Positions 17,282 to 25,800 are shown, counted from the stretch's first letter. The stretch: 39,443 nucleotides of DNA from Dysgonamonadaceae bacterium (GCA_031269685.1 JAISYU010000060.1:1-39443); one strand, 5' to 3'. Notes: generated by a model not told the origin, from the letters alone. A program made the numbers and translations.

Positions 17282-18031
17282 ATGAGAACAATATTATTTA
17301 TATGTATGATATTAACTACCGCAGTTACATTCTCCCAGAAGCAAGTGCGTACGGAACTGCGTAAAGGAAACAAAGAATATAACCGCGAGAAATATACCGA
17401 TGCGGAAATTGCATACCGGAAAGCCCTCGAAAACAATGCACAGTCGAAAGAAGCCGCCTACAATCTCGGTAATGCTCTTTACAGGCAGCAAAAGTTAGAC
17501 GAAGCGGCGAAGCAATATGAACTGAGTGCAGCAAGTATAAATGACAAAGAAAAAATAGCCGCTGCAATGCACAATTACGGTAACTCATACCTGAGGAAAG
17601 CAATCGCAGCAGATGAACAGGCAAACGCCGGCGGGCAAGACAATCCGCAGGGAGAACAGAAGATGCAGAGCCTGCAACAAAGCATCGAAGCATATAAACA
17701 GGCACTGCGAAATAATCCCGCCGATAATGATACACGGTATAATCTTGCCCTCGCACAAAAACTGCTTGAACAGGAAAACAACGGGGGTGGTCAGGACAAC
17801 AAACAAGACAAGCAGGAGGATAAAGAAGATAAGCAGGACAAACAGCAACAACAGGATAAAAAGGATCAGCAAGAGCAGAACCAGCAACAACAGCAGGATC
17901 AGCAGATGCAAAAAGAGAAGGCTGAACAAATCCTTGAGGCGATGAGGCAAAATGAACGCGAAACGCAGGAAAAGGTAAAGGAACAGCAGATTCTGCAAAC
18001 GCAATCCAAGAAGAAAGACAAGAACTGGTAA
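17282..18031 (+). CDS. batC: BatC-like tetratricopeptide protein
   Basis: 249 aa. A signal peptide at 1-19 (ends TFSQ) is followed by TPR repeats: NKEYNREKYTDAEIAYRKAL, then AAYNLGNALYRQQKLDEAAK, and a third around NPADNDTRYNLALAQ. From about residue 165 the chain is a low-complexity Gln/Lys/Asp tail. This matches BatC, which follows BatB in Bacteroides. The protein is likely periplasmic and a protein-interaction partner of the Bat VWA proteins. batD and batE, which normally follow, are absent: a terminator comes 140 bp downstream. Confidence 0.83.
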   Translation: MRTILFICMILTTAVTFSQKQVRTELRKGNKEYNREKYTDAEIAYRKALENNAQSKEAAYNLGNALYRQQKLDEAAKQYELSAASINDKEKIAAAMHNYGNSYLRKAIAADEQANAGGQDNPQGEQKMQSLQQSIEAYKQALRNNPADNDTRYNLALAQKLLEQENNGGGQDNKQDKQEDKEDKQDKQQQQDKKDQQEQNQQQQQDQQMQKEKAEQILEAMRQNERETQEKVKEQQILQTQSKKKDKNW

Positions 18032-18172
18032 TCGCATCCTGTGACAATATTATATTTACGGAAGGATACAAGGTAACAACCTTCATATTCAATCTTCCAC
18101 TATAACAAGGATTAAGTCTCCCCCACTAATTTCGTTTGTTTTCATTATTCCTTTTCTTCGATCATTTCCCAT

Positions 18173-18199
18173 ACCCGGCGTTATTTAGCTGGGTTTTTT
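18173..18199 (+). terminator. Terminator after batC
   Basis: ACCCGGC (18173-18179) pairs with GCTGGGT (18188-18194), 7 bp with one G-T pair and an 8-base loop, followed by a run of T to 18199. It separates the bat unit from the phosphate genes. Confidence 0.75.
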
Positions 18200-18239
18200 A
18201 TTGTGTCAGGATGGTTGGGTTTTTTGTTTCCCCTTTATT

Positions 18240-18296
18240 CTTATCAAAATCTTAATATTGTTGTATCAAGTTTGTAATATTGCGGCTATAATTTTG
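18240..18296 (+). promoter_or_regulatory. Pho-box array and -7 element before the porin-pst operon
   Basis: Four sites start at 18240 (CTTATC), 18251 (CTTAAT), 18262 (TGTATC) and 18273 (TGTAAT), an exact 11-bp period. The -7 element TAATTTTG at 18289-18296 begins 16 bp after the start of the last site. No -33 TTG is placed correctly, as expected for an activator-dependent promoter. OmpR/PhoB-type regulators bind 11-bp direct repeats, and a PhoB-like regulator is encoded at 25831. The pit promoter has the same geometry. Confidence 0.72.
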
Positions 18297-18328
18297 CACC
18301 GTAAAACTTTAATAAATTATATTTTTAT

Positions 18329-19516
18329 ATGAAAAGAATTATCGTTACTTTAATCTCTATGGTTGTTGCAGTCTCCGGGAGTTTTGCACAGCCATCGCTG
18401 AAGTTCTCCGGTTATTTGCAGTCGCAATATCAGTATGGACAGGAGGATGCAGCCTTGAAAATTGGTACGGCAAACGAACACAAGGGTGAGTCGTTTAACC
18501 GGTTTGGTATTCGTCGCGGACGTATTAAGTTGACGGCTGTTGACGGTATCTATTCGAGTGTAATCCAGGCTGATTTAACTGAAAAAGGTCTTGGGTTAAA
18601 GGATGCTTACTTGAATGTAAAGGATCCGTGGTTTGGTACGTTGCAAGTCAGGGGGGGAGTATTTGACCGTCCTTTCGGCAACGAGATAAGTTATTCGTCT
18701 TCGCGTCGGGAGTCTCCTGAGCGCTCTACAATCTTCCAGACTTTGTTTCCTGAGGAGCGGGACATGGGTGCGATGCTGGTTTTACAGCCGGCGAAGACAT
18801 CGGCATGGAATTTTCTGAAGTTGGAGGCGGGATTATTTGCCGGCAACGGTATAAAACAGGAGATTGACAGTCGCCGGGACTTTATCGGGCATTTATCTGC
18901 CAAGACTACGAAGGAAAATTTCTCTTTTGGTGGAGGAATCTCGCTTTATAGCGGCAGTGTTTATCAGGGCACTGAAAATGTTTACCGGATGAAGGACGGG
19001 GGATTTGTGGTGGAGACTGATGCGGGCAATAAAGGGTCGTTTGCGAAGCGCGAGTACTTTGGTGCTGACGTGCAATTCTCCGTAGAGACGCTGGCGGGCT
19101 TTACTTCATTGCGGGCAGAGTATCTCACCGGTCGTCAGCCTGGAACATTGGGCAGTAGCAAGTCGCCGAATGCTGCTGCGTTGCCTACTGCGGATACTTA
19201 TCTAAGGGATTTTAGCGGGTTCTATGTAATCCTTGTGCAGGACCTTGGAAAACTTCCTTTTTCGATCGTATTCAAGTATGATTATTACGACCCGAATATG
19301 GACATATCAGGTGACGATGTAGGTTTGGGCGGCACATCGAAGGCGGATTTATTTTCTAATACGTTTGGGTTTGGCGGATTGTGGAAGATAAGTAATTCGT
19401 TCCGTTTACAGGCATTCTACGAGGTGAACGGGAATGAAACCACAGTAAATCTTGCCGACAGGACGGGTGACATCAAAGATAATGTATTTACTTTACGTTT
19501 ACAGTATAAATTTTAA
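18329..19516 (+). CDS. Phosphate-selective porin, OprO/OprP family
   Basis: 395 aa. The signal peptide ends near SFA-QP (residue 20). The mature part is a chain of alternating hydrophobic and polar beta-strands ending in Phe (LRLQYKF), the usual outer-membrane insertion signal. FNRFGIRRGRIKLTA, IQADLTE and GGVFDRPFGNEISYSSSRRESPERS resemble the OprO/OprP family. The likely role is passage of phosphate or other anions across the outer membrane under phosphate limitation. It is the first gene after the Pho-box promoter; pstS starts 12 bp after its stop. Confidence 0.88.
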   Translation: MKRIIVTLISMVVAVSGSFAQPSLKFSGYLQSQYQYGQEDAALKIGTANEHKGESFNRFGIRRGRIKLTAVDGIYSSVIQADLTEKGLGLKDAYLNVKDPWFGTLQVRGGVFDRPFGNEISYSSSRRESPERSTIFQTLFPEERDMGAMLVLQPAKTSAWNFLKLEAGLFAGNGIKQEIDSRRDFIGHLSAKTTKENFSFGGGISLYSGSVYQGTENVYRMKDGGFVVETDAGNKGSFAKREYFGADVQFSVETLAGFTSLRAEYLTGRQPGTLGSSKSPNAAALPTADTYLRDFSGFYVILVQDLGKLPFSIVFKYDYYDPNMDISGDDVGLGGTSKADLFSNTFGFGGLWKISNSFRLQAFYEVNGNETTVNLADRTGDIKDNVFTLRLQYKF

Positions 19517-19528
19517 AAAGAAAACAGT

Positions 19529-20344
19529 ATGAAAAAGTTGTTTTTATTGGCTTTTGTAATGATTGCCTGTGTACTTTCATCGGGTGCACAAAAAATTAAG
19601 GGATCTGACACATTACTTCCATTATCCCAGAAGGAGGCGGAGAAGTATATGGACAAGGATCAGTCGAGCAGTGTCACTGTAACAGGTGGCGGCAGTGGAG
19701 TCGGCATATCCGCTTTGATTGAGGGGACTACCGACATAGCGCAATCTTCCCGCAAGATTAAGTTTGAAGAAAAACAGAAGATCAGCGAGAGTGGGAAGAG
19801 TGTGAAGGAGGTTATTGTCGCCTACGATGCGTTAGCGGTGATAGTCAACAGGGATAACCCGGTTACGAATTTGACGCGGGAGCAGCTGGAGGGTATTTTC
19901 ACCGGTAAGATTACCAACTGGAAAGAGGTTGGGGGAAATGATGTGAAGATAGTTCCCTATTCCAGGGAGACGTCGTCGGGTACATACGAGTTCTTTAAGG
20001 AGAGCGTTTTGAAGAACCGTAATTACAAGTCAGGTATATTGAGTATGCCGGCAACTGGGGCTATCGTACAGTCTGTCAGTCAGACTAAGGGAGCGATAGG
20101 CTACATCGGGTTGGCGTATCTTAACAATGCCGATGTGAAGGCGGTACATGTATCGTACGATGCGGGCGCTACCTTTACTGCGCCGTCTGTTAGTAGCGCC
20201 AAGGACGGCAGTTACCCGATAGTGCGCCCGTTGTACTACTATTACATCACCTCTCAGGAGAAGTCTGTACGACCTTTCATCGACTATGTTCTTTCCCCCG
20301 AAGGTCAGGCGACTGTAAGTGAGATAGGTTTTATTACACTGTAA
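19529..20344 (+). CDS. pstS: Phosphate ABC transporter substrate-binding protein PstS
   Basis: 271 aa. The signal peptide covers about 1-20. Typical PstS features: KGSDTLLPL (24-32), the phosphate-contacting SRETSSGTYEFF (145-156) and the GAIGYIGLAYL motif. Cys14 in MIAC could be a weak lipobox, but cleavage at SGA-Q looks more likely. It captures phosphate in the periplasm for PstCAB. It is short compared with E. coli PstS (346 aa) but has the form of the shorter PBP-like PstS proteins. Its stop TAA overlaps the ATG of pstC by one base, so the two are translationally linked. Confidence 0.93.
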   Translation: MKKLFLLAFVMIACVLSSGAQKIKGSDTLLPLSQKEAEKYMDKDQSSSVTVTGGGSGVGISALIEGTTDIAQSSRKIKFEEKQKISESGKSVKEVIVAYDALAVIVNRDNPVTNLTREQLEGIFTGKITNWKEVGGNDVKIVPYSRETSSGTYEFFKESVLKNRNYKSGILSMPATGAIVQSVSQTKGAIGYIGLAYLNNADVKAVHVSYDAGATFTAPSVSSAKDGSYPIVRPLYYYYITSQEKSVRPFIDYVLSPEGQATVSEIGFITL

Positions 20345-21534
20345 TGCGCAGGGCGATAGAGAAGGTTGTAGAAGGATTGCTCACTGTTAGCGGGGCGACA
20401 ACATCTGCCATCATATTGTTAATAGTGGTCTTTCTTTTCAAAGAAGGCGCGGGATTCTTCCGTCACAGTAATGTTGAGAATGGATATTCACTGTGTGTCA
20501 GTGGTAAGAATCCCGTCTATCGCCTTTCTTCCGATGAGATTAAGAAGATTTTTGACTATGAGATTGTTTCCTGGGATGAGGTTGGCGGTGAAAGCATTGA
20601 GATTGTCCCGTTCCGTATGGGAAATATCATGGAGAGATATTCTGAGGAAGAACTTGGCGAGGATTATATTAATTTGCCGGCTAAAATCATTGAGGTTACG
20701 AAGGAGATACCAGGTATTATTCTATTTTTACCTTTACAGTATATACCGGATGATGTCTCGGTAAAGAAGATAGAGGACAGCCGGATAGATGTTAGCGACT
20801 TTTTTGCCGGTACGGACTGGATACCTACCGCAACACCTTCCCCACAGTTTGGGTTACTTCCACTTCTTTTGGGGACGCTTTGGGTAGGATTATTTGCGAT
20901 AATAATTGCATTGCCTTTGGGGCTGGGGGTTGCCATTTACATGGCGGAACTTGCAACCCCAAGGATCCGTAATGTATTGAAGCCAATGATAGAACTGTTA
21001 GCCGGTATTCCGTCTGTTGTTTACGGTTTCTTCGGCTTGGTTGTACTTGTTCCTTTTATTCAGCGGACATTAAACCTTCCAGTTGGAGAGACTGCGTTTG
21101 CGGGCAGCATTGTACTTGCTATTATGTCATTGCCGACGATTATTACGGTCGCCGAAGACGCGATGCGTAACACCCCGCAGACAGTCCGCGAAGCGAGTCT
21201 CGGTCTGGGTGCAAGTCACTGGCAGACTATTTACAGGGTAATCATACCGTATTCGCTTTCGGGAATCTCGGCTGCGGTTGTACTCGGTATAGGTCGCGCT
21301 GTCGGTGAGACGATGGCTGTATTGATGGTCACCGGTAACGCCGCCGTTATCCCGCAGACGTTATTTGAGCCGGTGAGAACTATTCCCGCCACCATTGCGG
21401 CGGAATTAGGCGAGGCTCCTGCCGGCGGCGCGCATTATAATGCGCTCTTCGTGCTGGGATGTATCCTCTTTATCATAACCGTTGTTGTGAGTATAAGCGC
21501 AGAACTTATCTCAAAGAAACGGGTGGACAGTTAA
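20344..21534 (+). CDS. pstC: Phosphate ABC permease PstC with an inserted PstS-like domain
   Basis: 396 aa, about 100 longer than E. coli PstC. The first helix (about 15-33) is followed by a soluble insert at about 40-165, and the remaining helices begin at about 170. The insert contains NPVYRLSSDEIKKIF and IVSWDEVGGESIEIVPF (56-90). These align without gaps with PstS 110-144 at 15 of 35 identical positions. A second matching piece is PGIILFLPLQYIP. The phosphate-contacting SRETSSGT of PstS is replaced by FRMGNIME, so the insert probably does not bind phosphate the same way. The permease core is normal (PETAM-type motif GRAVGETMAVLMVTGN). It overlaps pstS by one base. Confidence 0.92.
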   Translation: MRRAIEKVVEGLLTVSGATTSAIILLIVVFLFKEGAGFFRHSNVENGYSLCVSGKNPVYRLSSDEIKKIFDYEIVSWDEVGGESIEIVPFRMGNIMERYSEEELGEDYINLPAKIIEVTKEIPGIILFLPLQYIPDDVSVKKIEDSRIDVSDFFAGTDWIPTATPSPQFGLLPLLLGTLWVGLFAIIIALPLGLGVAIYMAELATPRIRNVLKPMIELLAGIPSVVYGFFGLVVLVPFIQRTLNLPVGETAFAGSIVLAIMSLPTIITVAEDAMRNTPQTVREASLGLGASHWQTIYRVIIPYSLSGISAAVVLGIGRAVGETMAVLMVTGNAAVIPQTLFEPVRTIPATIAAELGEAPAGGAHYNALFVLGCILFIITVVVSISAELISKKRVDS

Positions 21535-21662
21535 CAGTTGGCGTATGGTTGCAAATAATTCTTGGTTAATGATAAACATGAATATAGAGGTGATAAATAA
21601 TAATTTCCTGTTTAAAACATGAACGGTATGGCAATATTTTCCGGTCTCAGTAACTTTTATCT

Positions 21663-22247
21663 ATGGAATATTTATTAAATTTTCAGACTTATCAACAAAA
21701 AACACTATGTGTTTTGTTTAGAAAATCGTACGAACAACTACAAACACTATGTGTTTTGTTGAAATTTCCCGAAAAACAACTACAAACACTATGTGTTTTG
21801 TTGAAATTTCCCGAAAAACAACTACAAACACTATGTTTATTGCTTGGAAAATCGTCTGAACAACTACAAACACTATGTGTTTTGTTGAAATTTCCCGAAA
21901 AACAACTACAAACACTATGTGTTTTGCTTGGAAAATCGTCTGAACAACTAAACACCTCAGGTGTTTTGCTTGGAAAATCGTCTGAACAACTAAACACCAC
22001 AGGTGTTTTGCTTGGAAAATCGTCTGAACAACTAAACACCATAGGTGTTTTGCTTGGAAAATCGTCTGAACAACTAAACACCACAGGTGTTTTGCTTGGA
22101 AAATCGTCTGAACAACTAAACACCACAGGTGTTTTGCTTGGAAAATCGTCTGAACAACTAAACACCACAGGTTTTTTGTTGATAACTTTTGCTGCGCAAC
22201 AAAATATATTGGAAAATTTGATTGCATTTCCAAAAAACGCCGCTTAA
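21663..22247 (+). CDS. Possible repeat protein of 14-residue units (doubtful)
   Basis: 194 codons open from ATG 21663 to TAA 22247, made of 12 units of 14 residues. Units alternate early between LCVLLKFPEKQLQT and LCVLLGKSSEQLQT types and later are uniform, GVLLGKSSEQLNTT. There is no signal peptide. The minus strand is also open over the same DNA, which any 42-bp period tends to produce, so the open frame alone is weak evidence. It starts outside the array, stops after it, and lies in the same direction as the pst genes. I cannot tell whether it is translated. Confidence 0.3.
   Translation: MEYLLNFQTYQQKTLCVLFRKSYEQLQTLCVLLKFPEKQLQTLCVLLKFPEKQLQTLCLLLGKSSEQLQTLCVLLKFPEKQLQTLCVLLGKSSEQLNTSGVLLGKSSEQLNTTGVLLGKSSEQLNTIGVLLGKSSEQLNTTGVLLGKSSEQLNTTGVLLGKSSEQLNTTGFLLITFAAQQNILENLIAFPKNAA
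21701..22204. repeat. 42-bp tandem array with a hairpin in every unit, inside the pst operon
   Basis: Twelve units of 42 bp. Units 1-6 carry the palindrome AAACAC-TAT-GTGTTT. Units 7-12 carry AAACACC-NNN-GGTGTTT with loops TCA, ACA, ATA, ACA, ACA, ACA. The spacer is of two kinds, GAAATTTCCCGAAAAACAAC or TGGAAAATCGTCTGAACAAC; the first also contains TTGTT and AACAA as an outer inverted pair. Unit 4 and unit 12 have damaged stems. The array separates pstC (stop 21534) from pstA (start 22292). The flanks 21535-21700 and 22248-22291 show no promoter or other gene. Confidence 0.93.
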
Positions 22248-22291
22248 TCCAACCGTCATTAAAACGAAATTTTTAAAAAACTGAAAGATAT

Positions 22292-23137
22292 ATGAATAAA
22301 AAAACTAAACAGGGAATCGCTTTCATGATATTCCGTATACTTAGTGTTGCGGTGGCTGGAATTTTATTCTACATACTTGGGTTTATTATCTACCAGGGCG
22401 CAGGGGTGATAAACATCGAGTTTCTTACCTCCTCCCCGACTAACGGAATGACTGCCGGAGGTATATTTCCGGCAATCGTCGGAACTTTATGCCTTATAGC
22501 AGGCAGTTCTTTGTTCGCATTTCCGCTCGGCATACTGTCGGCGATATATACTTCCGAGTACGCGGGAAATGGAAAGGTAATACGCTTCGTCCGCGTCATG
22601 ACCAATAACCTGGCGGGAATACCGTCAATAGTATTCGGTCTCTTCGGGATGTCGCTGTTCGTAAACACAATGGGTTTCGGCGACTCAATAATCGCAGGCT
22701 CGCTAACACTTGGTATCTTAGTCCTGCCGCTGGTCATCCGAACCACAGAAGAGGCGTTGAAAGCCGTCCCAGACTCGCTGCGAAGGGGAAGTCTGGCGTT
22801 AGGGGCAAGCAAATTGCAAACGGTATCCCGTATCACGCTCCCAATAGCCTTCCCCAACATCATGACAGGGTTAATACTGTCCATCGGAAGGGTGTCCGGC
22901 GAAACGGCGCCCATATTATTCACCGTTGCGGCTTATTTCCTTCCAAAATTACCGCAATCCATGTACGACCAGGTTATGGCGCTCCCGTATCACCTCTATG
23001 TTATAGCAGTTAGTGGTACAGACCTTGAAGCGACACGCCCAATGGCATACGGAACAGCCCTCGTGCTGATCGCAATAGTATTAATCATAAACGTCTCAGC
23101 GTCGCTGATACGAAAAAAACTTCAAAAACATGCTTGA
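22292..23137 (+). CDS. pstA: Phosphate ABC permease PstA
   Basis: 281 aa, normal length, about six membrane helices. Characteristic stretches are [15 protein letters not shown], the coupling motif [20 protein letters not shown] and [16 protein letters not shown]. It forms the inner-membrane phosphate channel with PstC. It is separated from pstC by 757 bp occupied mostly by the 42-bp array, which is unusual for this operon. No -7 element is seen just before it, so it may depend on read-through across the array. It overlaps pstB by 8 bases. Confidence 0.95.
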   Translation: MNKKTKQGIAFMIFRILSVAVAGILFYILGFIIYQGAGVINIEFLTSSPTNGMTAGGIFPAIVGTLCLIAGSSLFAFPLGILSAIYTSEYAGNGKVIRFVRVMTNNLAGIPSIVFGLFGMSLFVNTMGFGDSIIAGSLTLGILVLPLVIRTTEEALKAVPDSLRRGSLALGASKLQTVSRITLPIAFPNIMTGLILSIGRVSGETAPILFTVAAYFLPKLPQSMYDQVMALPYHLYVIAVSGTDLEATRPMAYGTALVLIAIVLIINVSASLIRKKLQKHA

Positions 23138-23876
23138 AACAAGAAAAGTGAACTTTTATTACGGAGACTTCCATGCGCTTAAAGAGATAAACATCAAAAT
23201 TCCGGCAAACAGCGTTACCGCTTTTATCGGTCCCTCAGGCTGCGGAAAGTCTACCTTCCTGCGTCTCTTTAACCGGATGAACGACCTTATCCCAGATACA
23301 CGACTTACAGGCGAATGTCTTATCAGGGGAGAAAACATTTACCATAAGTCGGTCGACGTATCTGTCCTGAGGAAGAAAACAGGTATGGTATTCCAAAAAC
23401 CAAACCCATTCCCAAAGACAATATTCGAGAATGTAGCGTACGGACTTCGCGTCGACGGAATATCCAACAGGAGTTTTATCGCCGACAGGGTAGAGCAGTC
23501 ATTAAAGAGCGCGGCTTTGTGGGACGAGGTGAAAGACAAACTAAAAAAGTCCGCATTTGAACTCTCCGGCGGACAGCAGCAACGACTCTGTATCGCAAGA
23601 GCCCTCGCAATATCCCCGTCGGTCATACTCATGGACGAGCCAGCCTCCGCACTCGACCCTATATCGACTTCCAAGATAGAAGATCTTATCCATACACTAA
23701 AAAAAGACTATACTATCGTGATTGTTACCCATAACATGCAACAGGCAGCCCGTATCAGCGATAAAACAGGGTTCTTCATGCTCGGCGAACTCATAGAATA
23801 TGATGATACAAAGAAAATTTTCCTAAATCCTTCCAAAGAAGAGACGCAGAACTACATAACAGGAAGATTCGGATGA
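23130..23876 (+). CDS. pstB: Phosphate ABC transporter ATPase PstB
   Basis: 248 aa. Walker [10 protein letters not shown] (34-42), Q-loop VFQKPNPFP, signature [15 protein letters not shown], Walker [14 protein letters not shown] and H-loop VTHNMQQA are all intact. GRFG at the C terminus is typical of PstB. It powers phosphate import through PstCA at the cytoplasmic face. The ATG lies inside the end of pstA (ACATGCTTGA), indicating coupled translation. Confidence 0.97.
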   Translation: MLETRKVNFYYGDFHALKEINIKIPANSVTAFIGPSGCGKSTFLRLFNRMNDLIPDTRLTGECLIRGENIYHKSVDVSVLRKKTGMVFQKPNPFPKTIFENVAYGLRVDGISNRSFIADRVEQSLKSAALWDEVKDKLKKSAFELSGGQQQRLCIARALAISPSVILMDEPASALDPISTSKIEDLIHTLKKDYTIVIVTHNMQQAARISDKTGFFMLGELIEYDDTKKIFLNPSKEETQNYITGRFG

Positions 23877-23932
23877 AACATAAGAACATATAAAGTGTGA
23901 AATTTAAAAAATAACATAAAACTCATATAAGT

Positions 23933-24592
23933 ATGAAACATACAGAAAAAGAATTAGTCCTCCTCAAGGACGAAGTAAGCAAGATGTGGAAACTGGTGTA
24001 CTCACAACTTGAGAAAGCAAAGCAGGCGTACCTCGCCAACGACGTAAACGTGGCGCGTGAAGTCGTCAGCCGGGAAAAACGCGTAAACTCCTTTGAACTT
24101 CGCATCGACAGCGACTGCGAGAACTTTATAGCACTCTACAGTCCGGTCGCCATCGATCTCAGGTTAGTACTTTCCATGATGAAAATAAGCGTCACCTTAG
24201 AAAGGATAGGAGACTTCGCAGAAGGTATCGCAAAATATGTCATCAAGGAAGCAAATTCACCCGAACTCGATGAACTCAAAAAAGATCTGCAAACAGAAAC
24301 AATGTTCAATACCGTTATCGAAATGCTCAGCGAAAGTTTTTTAGCCTTAGATACGGAAAATACAAAGCTCGCAGGAAAAATACTCGCAAGAGATGAAACA
24401 GTAGACGAGATTTATAGCGAATCATTCAACATAATAGCAAATGCCATAAGCAACGGCAAGATTACACCACAACAGGGAGTGAGAATAATACCCGTAGTGA
24501 GGAAAATAGAACGCGTGGGCGACCATTGCAGTAATATTGTGGAAGAAATAGTCTTTTATATCGATGCAAAAGTTCTTAAACACAGTAAATAA
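23933..24592 (+). CDS. phoU: Phosphate signalling protein PhoU
   Basis: 219 aa, all-helical. Two PhoU repeats each carry the metal-binding signature: LERIGDFAEGIAKYV in the first half and IERVGDHCSNIVEEIVFY in the second. PhoU links PstB activity to the sensor kinase and represses the Pho response in high phosphate. It begins 57 bp after pstB and is the last gene of the pst unit. The Pho-box promoter of pit follows. Confidence 0.95.
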   Translation: MKHTEKELVLLKDEVSKMWKLVYSQLEKAKQAYLANDVNVAREVVSREKRVNSFELRIDSDCENFIALYSPVAIDLRLVLSMMKISVTLERIGDFAEGIAKYVIKEANSPELDELKKDLQTETMFNTVIEMLSESFLALDTENTKLAGKILARDETVDEIYSESFNIIANAISNGKITPQQGVRIIPVVRKIERVGDHCSNIVEEIVFYIDAKVLKHSK

Positions 24593-24648
24593 TTATTAGT
24601 AGTTAATTATCAACGGTTAATGATGACTTATTAAACATAAAGAGAAAT

Positions 24649-24705
24649 CTTAACAAAAATGTAATACGAATGTAACCACTTCGTAAAACCGTTGTAATAA
24701 TTTTG
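24649..24705 (+). promoter_or_regulatory. Pho-box array and -7 element before pit
   Basis: Sites start at 24649 (CTTAAC), 24660 (TGTAAT), 24671 (TGTAAC) and 24682 (CGTAAA), period exactly 11 bp. A fifth match TGTAAT at 24693 runs into the -7 element TAATTTTG at 24698-24705. Site four starts 16 bp before the -7 element, exactly as at the porin promoter (18273 to 18289). There is no -33 TTG. The likely binder is the PhoB-like regulator encoded at 25831. Confidence 0.75.
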
Positions 24706-24763
24706 CGGCAAACAAAGTCTGTGATTAATCATCAATAATCATTGACCGCTAATACTTATTATT

Positions 24764-25780
24764 ATGTTTATATTAATTACAATCATCATCCTGGCGCTAA
24801 TATTCGATTACATTAACGGATTTCATGACGCCGCCAACTCTATAGCGACAATAGTCACTACCCGCGTCCTTACGCCCCTACAAGCCGTTATATGGGCAGC
24901 CTTCTTCAACTTCGTGGCGTTCTTCATCGCTAAATATCTTATCGGTGAATTCGGTATCGCCAACACTGTATCCAAAACAGTTTATGAAGAATATATCACA
25001 ATGCCGATAATACTGTCCGGTATAATCGCCGCCATAACCTGGAACTTACTTACATGGTGGCTGGGTATCCCATCCTCCTCCTCGCACACGCTAATAGGCG
25101 GTTTCGCAGGAGCCGCCGTAGCCGCAAACGGACTGCAAACAATACATGCAACCATCATCGCAAAGATAGCATCGTTTATTATCCTCGCTCCACTGATAGG
25201 AATGATAGTAGCGATAATTATAGCTATCGCCGTATTGCATATCTGTAAAAAATCCAAGCCACATCGCGCGGAAAGATGGTTCCGCAGGCTACAATTATTA
25301 TCTTCCGCCCTTTTCAGTATAGGACACGGATTAAATGACTCGCAAAAAGTTATGGGAATAATTGCCGCCGCAATGATCGCCGCAAAAAACTCCGGCATAG
25401 GAGCCGGTATCTCCTCAATCAACGAATTACCCGACTGGGTGCCAATAGCGTGCTTCACAATGATTGCTCTCGGTACCACCTCCGGCGGATGGAGAATAGT
25501 CCGCACCATGGGTATGAAGATAACTAAAGTAACCGCACAGGAAGGAATGATAGCAGAAACCGCAGGAGCAATCACCCTATACCTTACCGAATGGCTTAAA
25601 ATACCGGTAAGTACAACGCATACAATAACAGGCGCAATAATCGGCGTAGGAGCTACACGACGCCTGTCCGCTATCCGGTGGCACGTAACCAAGAATCTCC
25701 TCGTCGCATGGATTCTTACAATTCCTGTCAGCGCAGCATTAGCAGCCGGAATTTATTTCATAGTAAATACCATCATATAA
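24764..25780 (+). CDS. Inorganic phosphate transporter, Pit family
   Basis: 338 aa, about ten membrane helices. The two family signatures are present as the internal duplication requires: NGFHDAANSIATIVTTRVL (18-36) and GHGLNDSQKVMGII (187-200). The TWWLGIPSSSSHTLIGG and IPVSTTHTITGAIIGVG pair are the matching repeats. It imports phosphate (usually as a metal-phosphate complex) with protons or another ion. It is preceded by Pho boxes, which is notable because in E. coli pitA is not part of the classical Pho regulon. The response-regulator gene follows after 50 bp. Confidence 0.95.
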   Translation: MFILITIIILALIFDYINGFHDAANSIATIVTTRVLTPLQAVIWAAFFNFVAFFIAKYLIGEFGIANTVSKTVYEEYITMPIILSGIIAAITWNLLTWWLGIPSSSSHTLIGGFAGAAVAANGLQTIHATIIAKIASFIILAPLIGMIVAIIIAIAVLHICKKSKPHRAERWFRRLQLLSSALFSIGHGLNDSQKVMGIIAAAMIAAKNSGIGAGISSINELPDWVPIACFTMIALGTTSGGWRIVRTMGMKITKVTAQEGMIAETAGAITLYLTEWLKIPVSTTHTITGAIIGVGATRRLSAIRWHVTKNLLVAWILTIPVSAALAAGIYFIVNTII

Positions 25781-25800
25781 AAACTTCCCAAGAAAAAAAT

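Noticed and set aside
21692-22233. Minus-strand reading frames across the 42-bp array
   Set aside because: Any 42-bp period gives six periodic frames. These run against the operon and have no promoter.
20344-23137. A strand-composition switch between pstC and pstA that would suggest an inversion boundary at the 42-bp array
   Set aside because: One 50-codon sample of pstC had third-base T:C of 12:4 and one of pstA 4:13, but two other pstC samples were balanced (13:11 and 14:12) and a pstS sample was 13:14. The difference is not robust by hand count.
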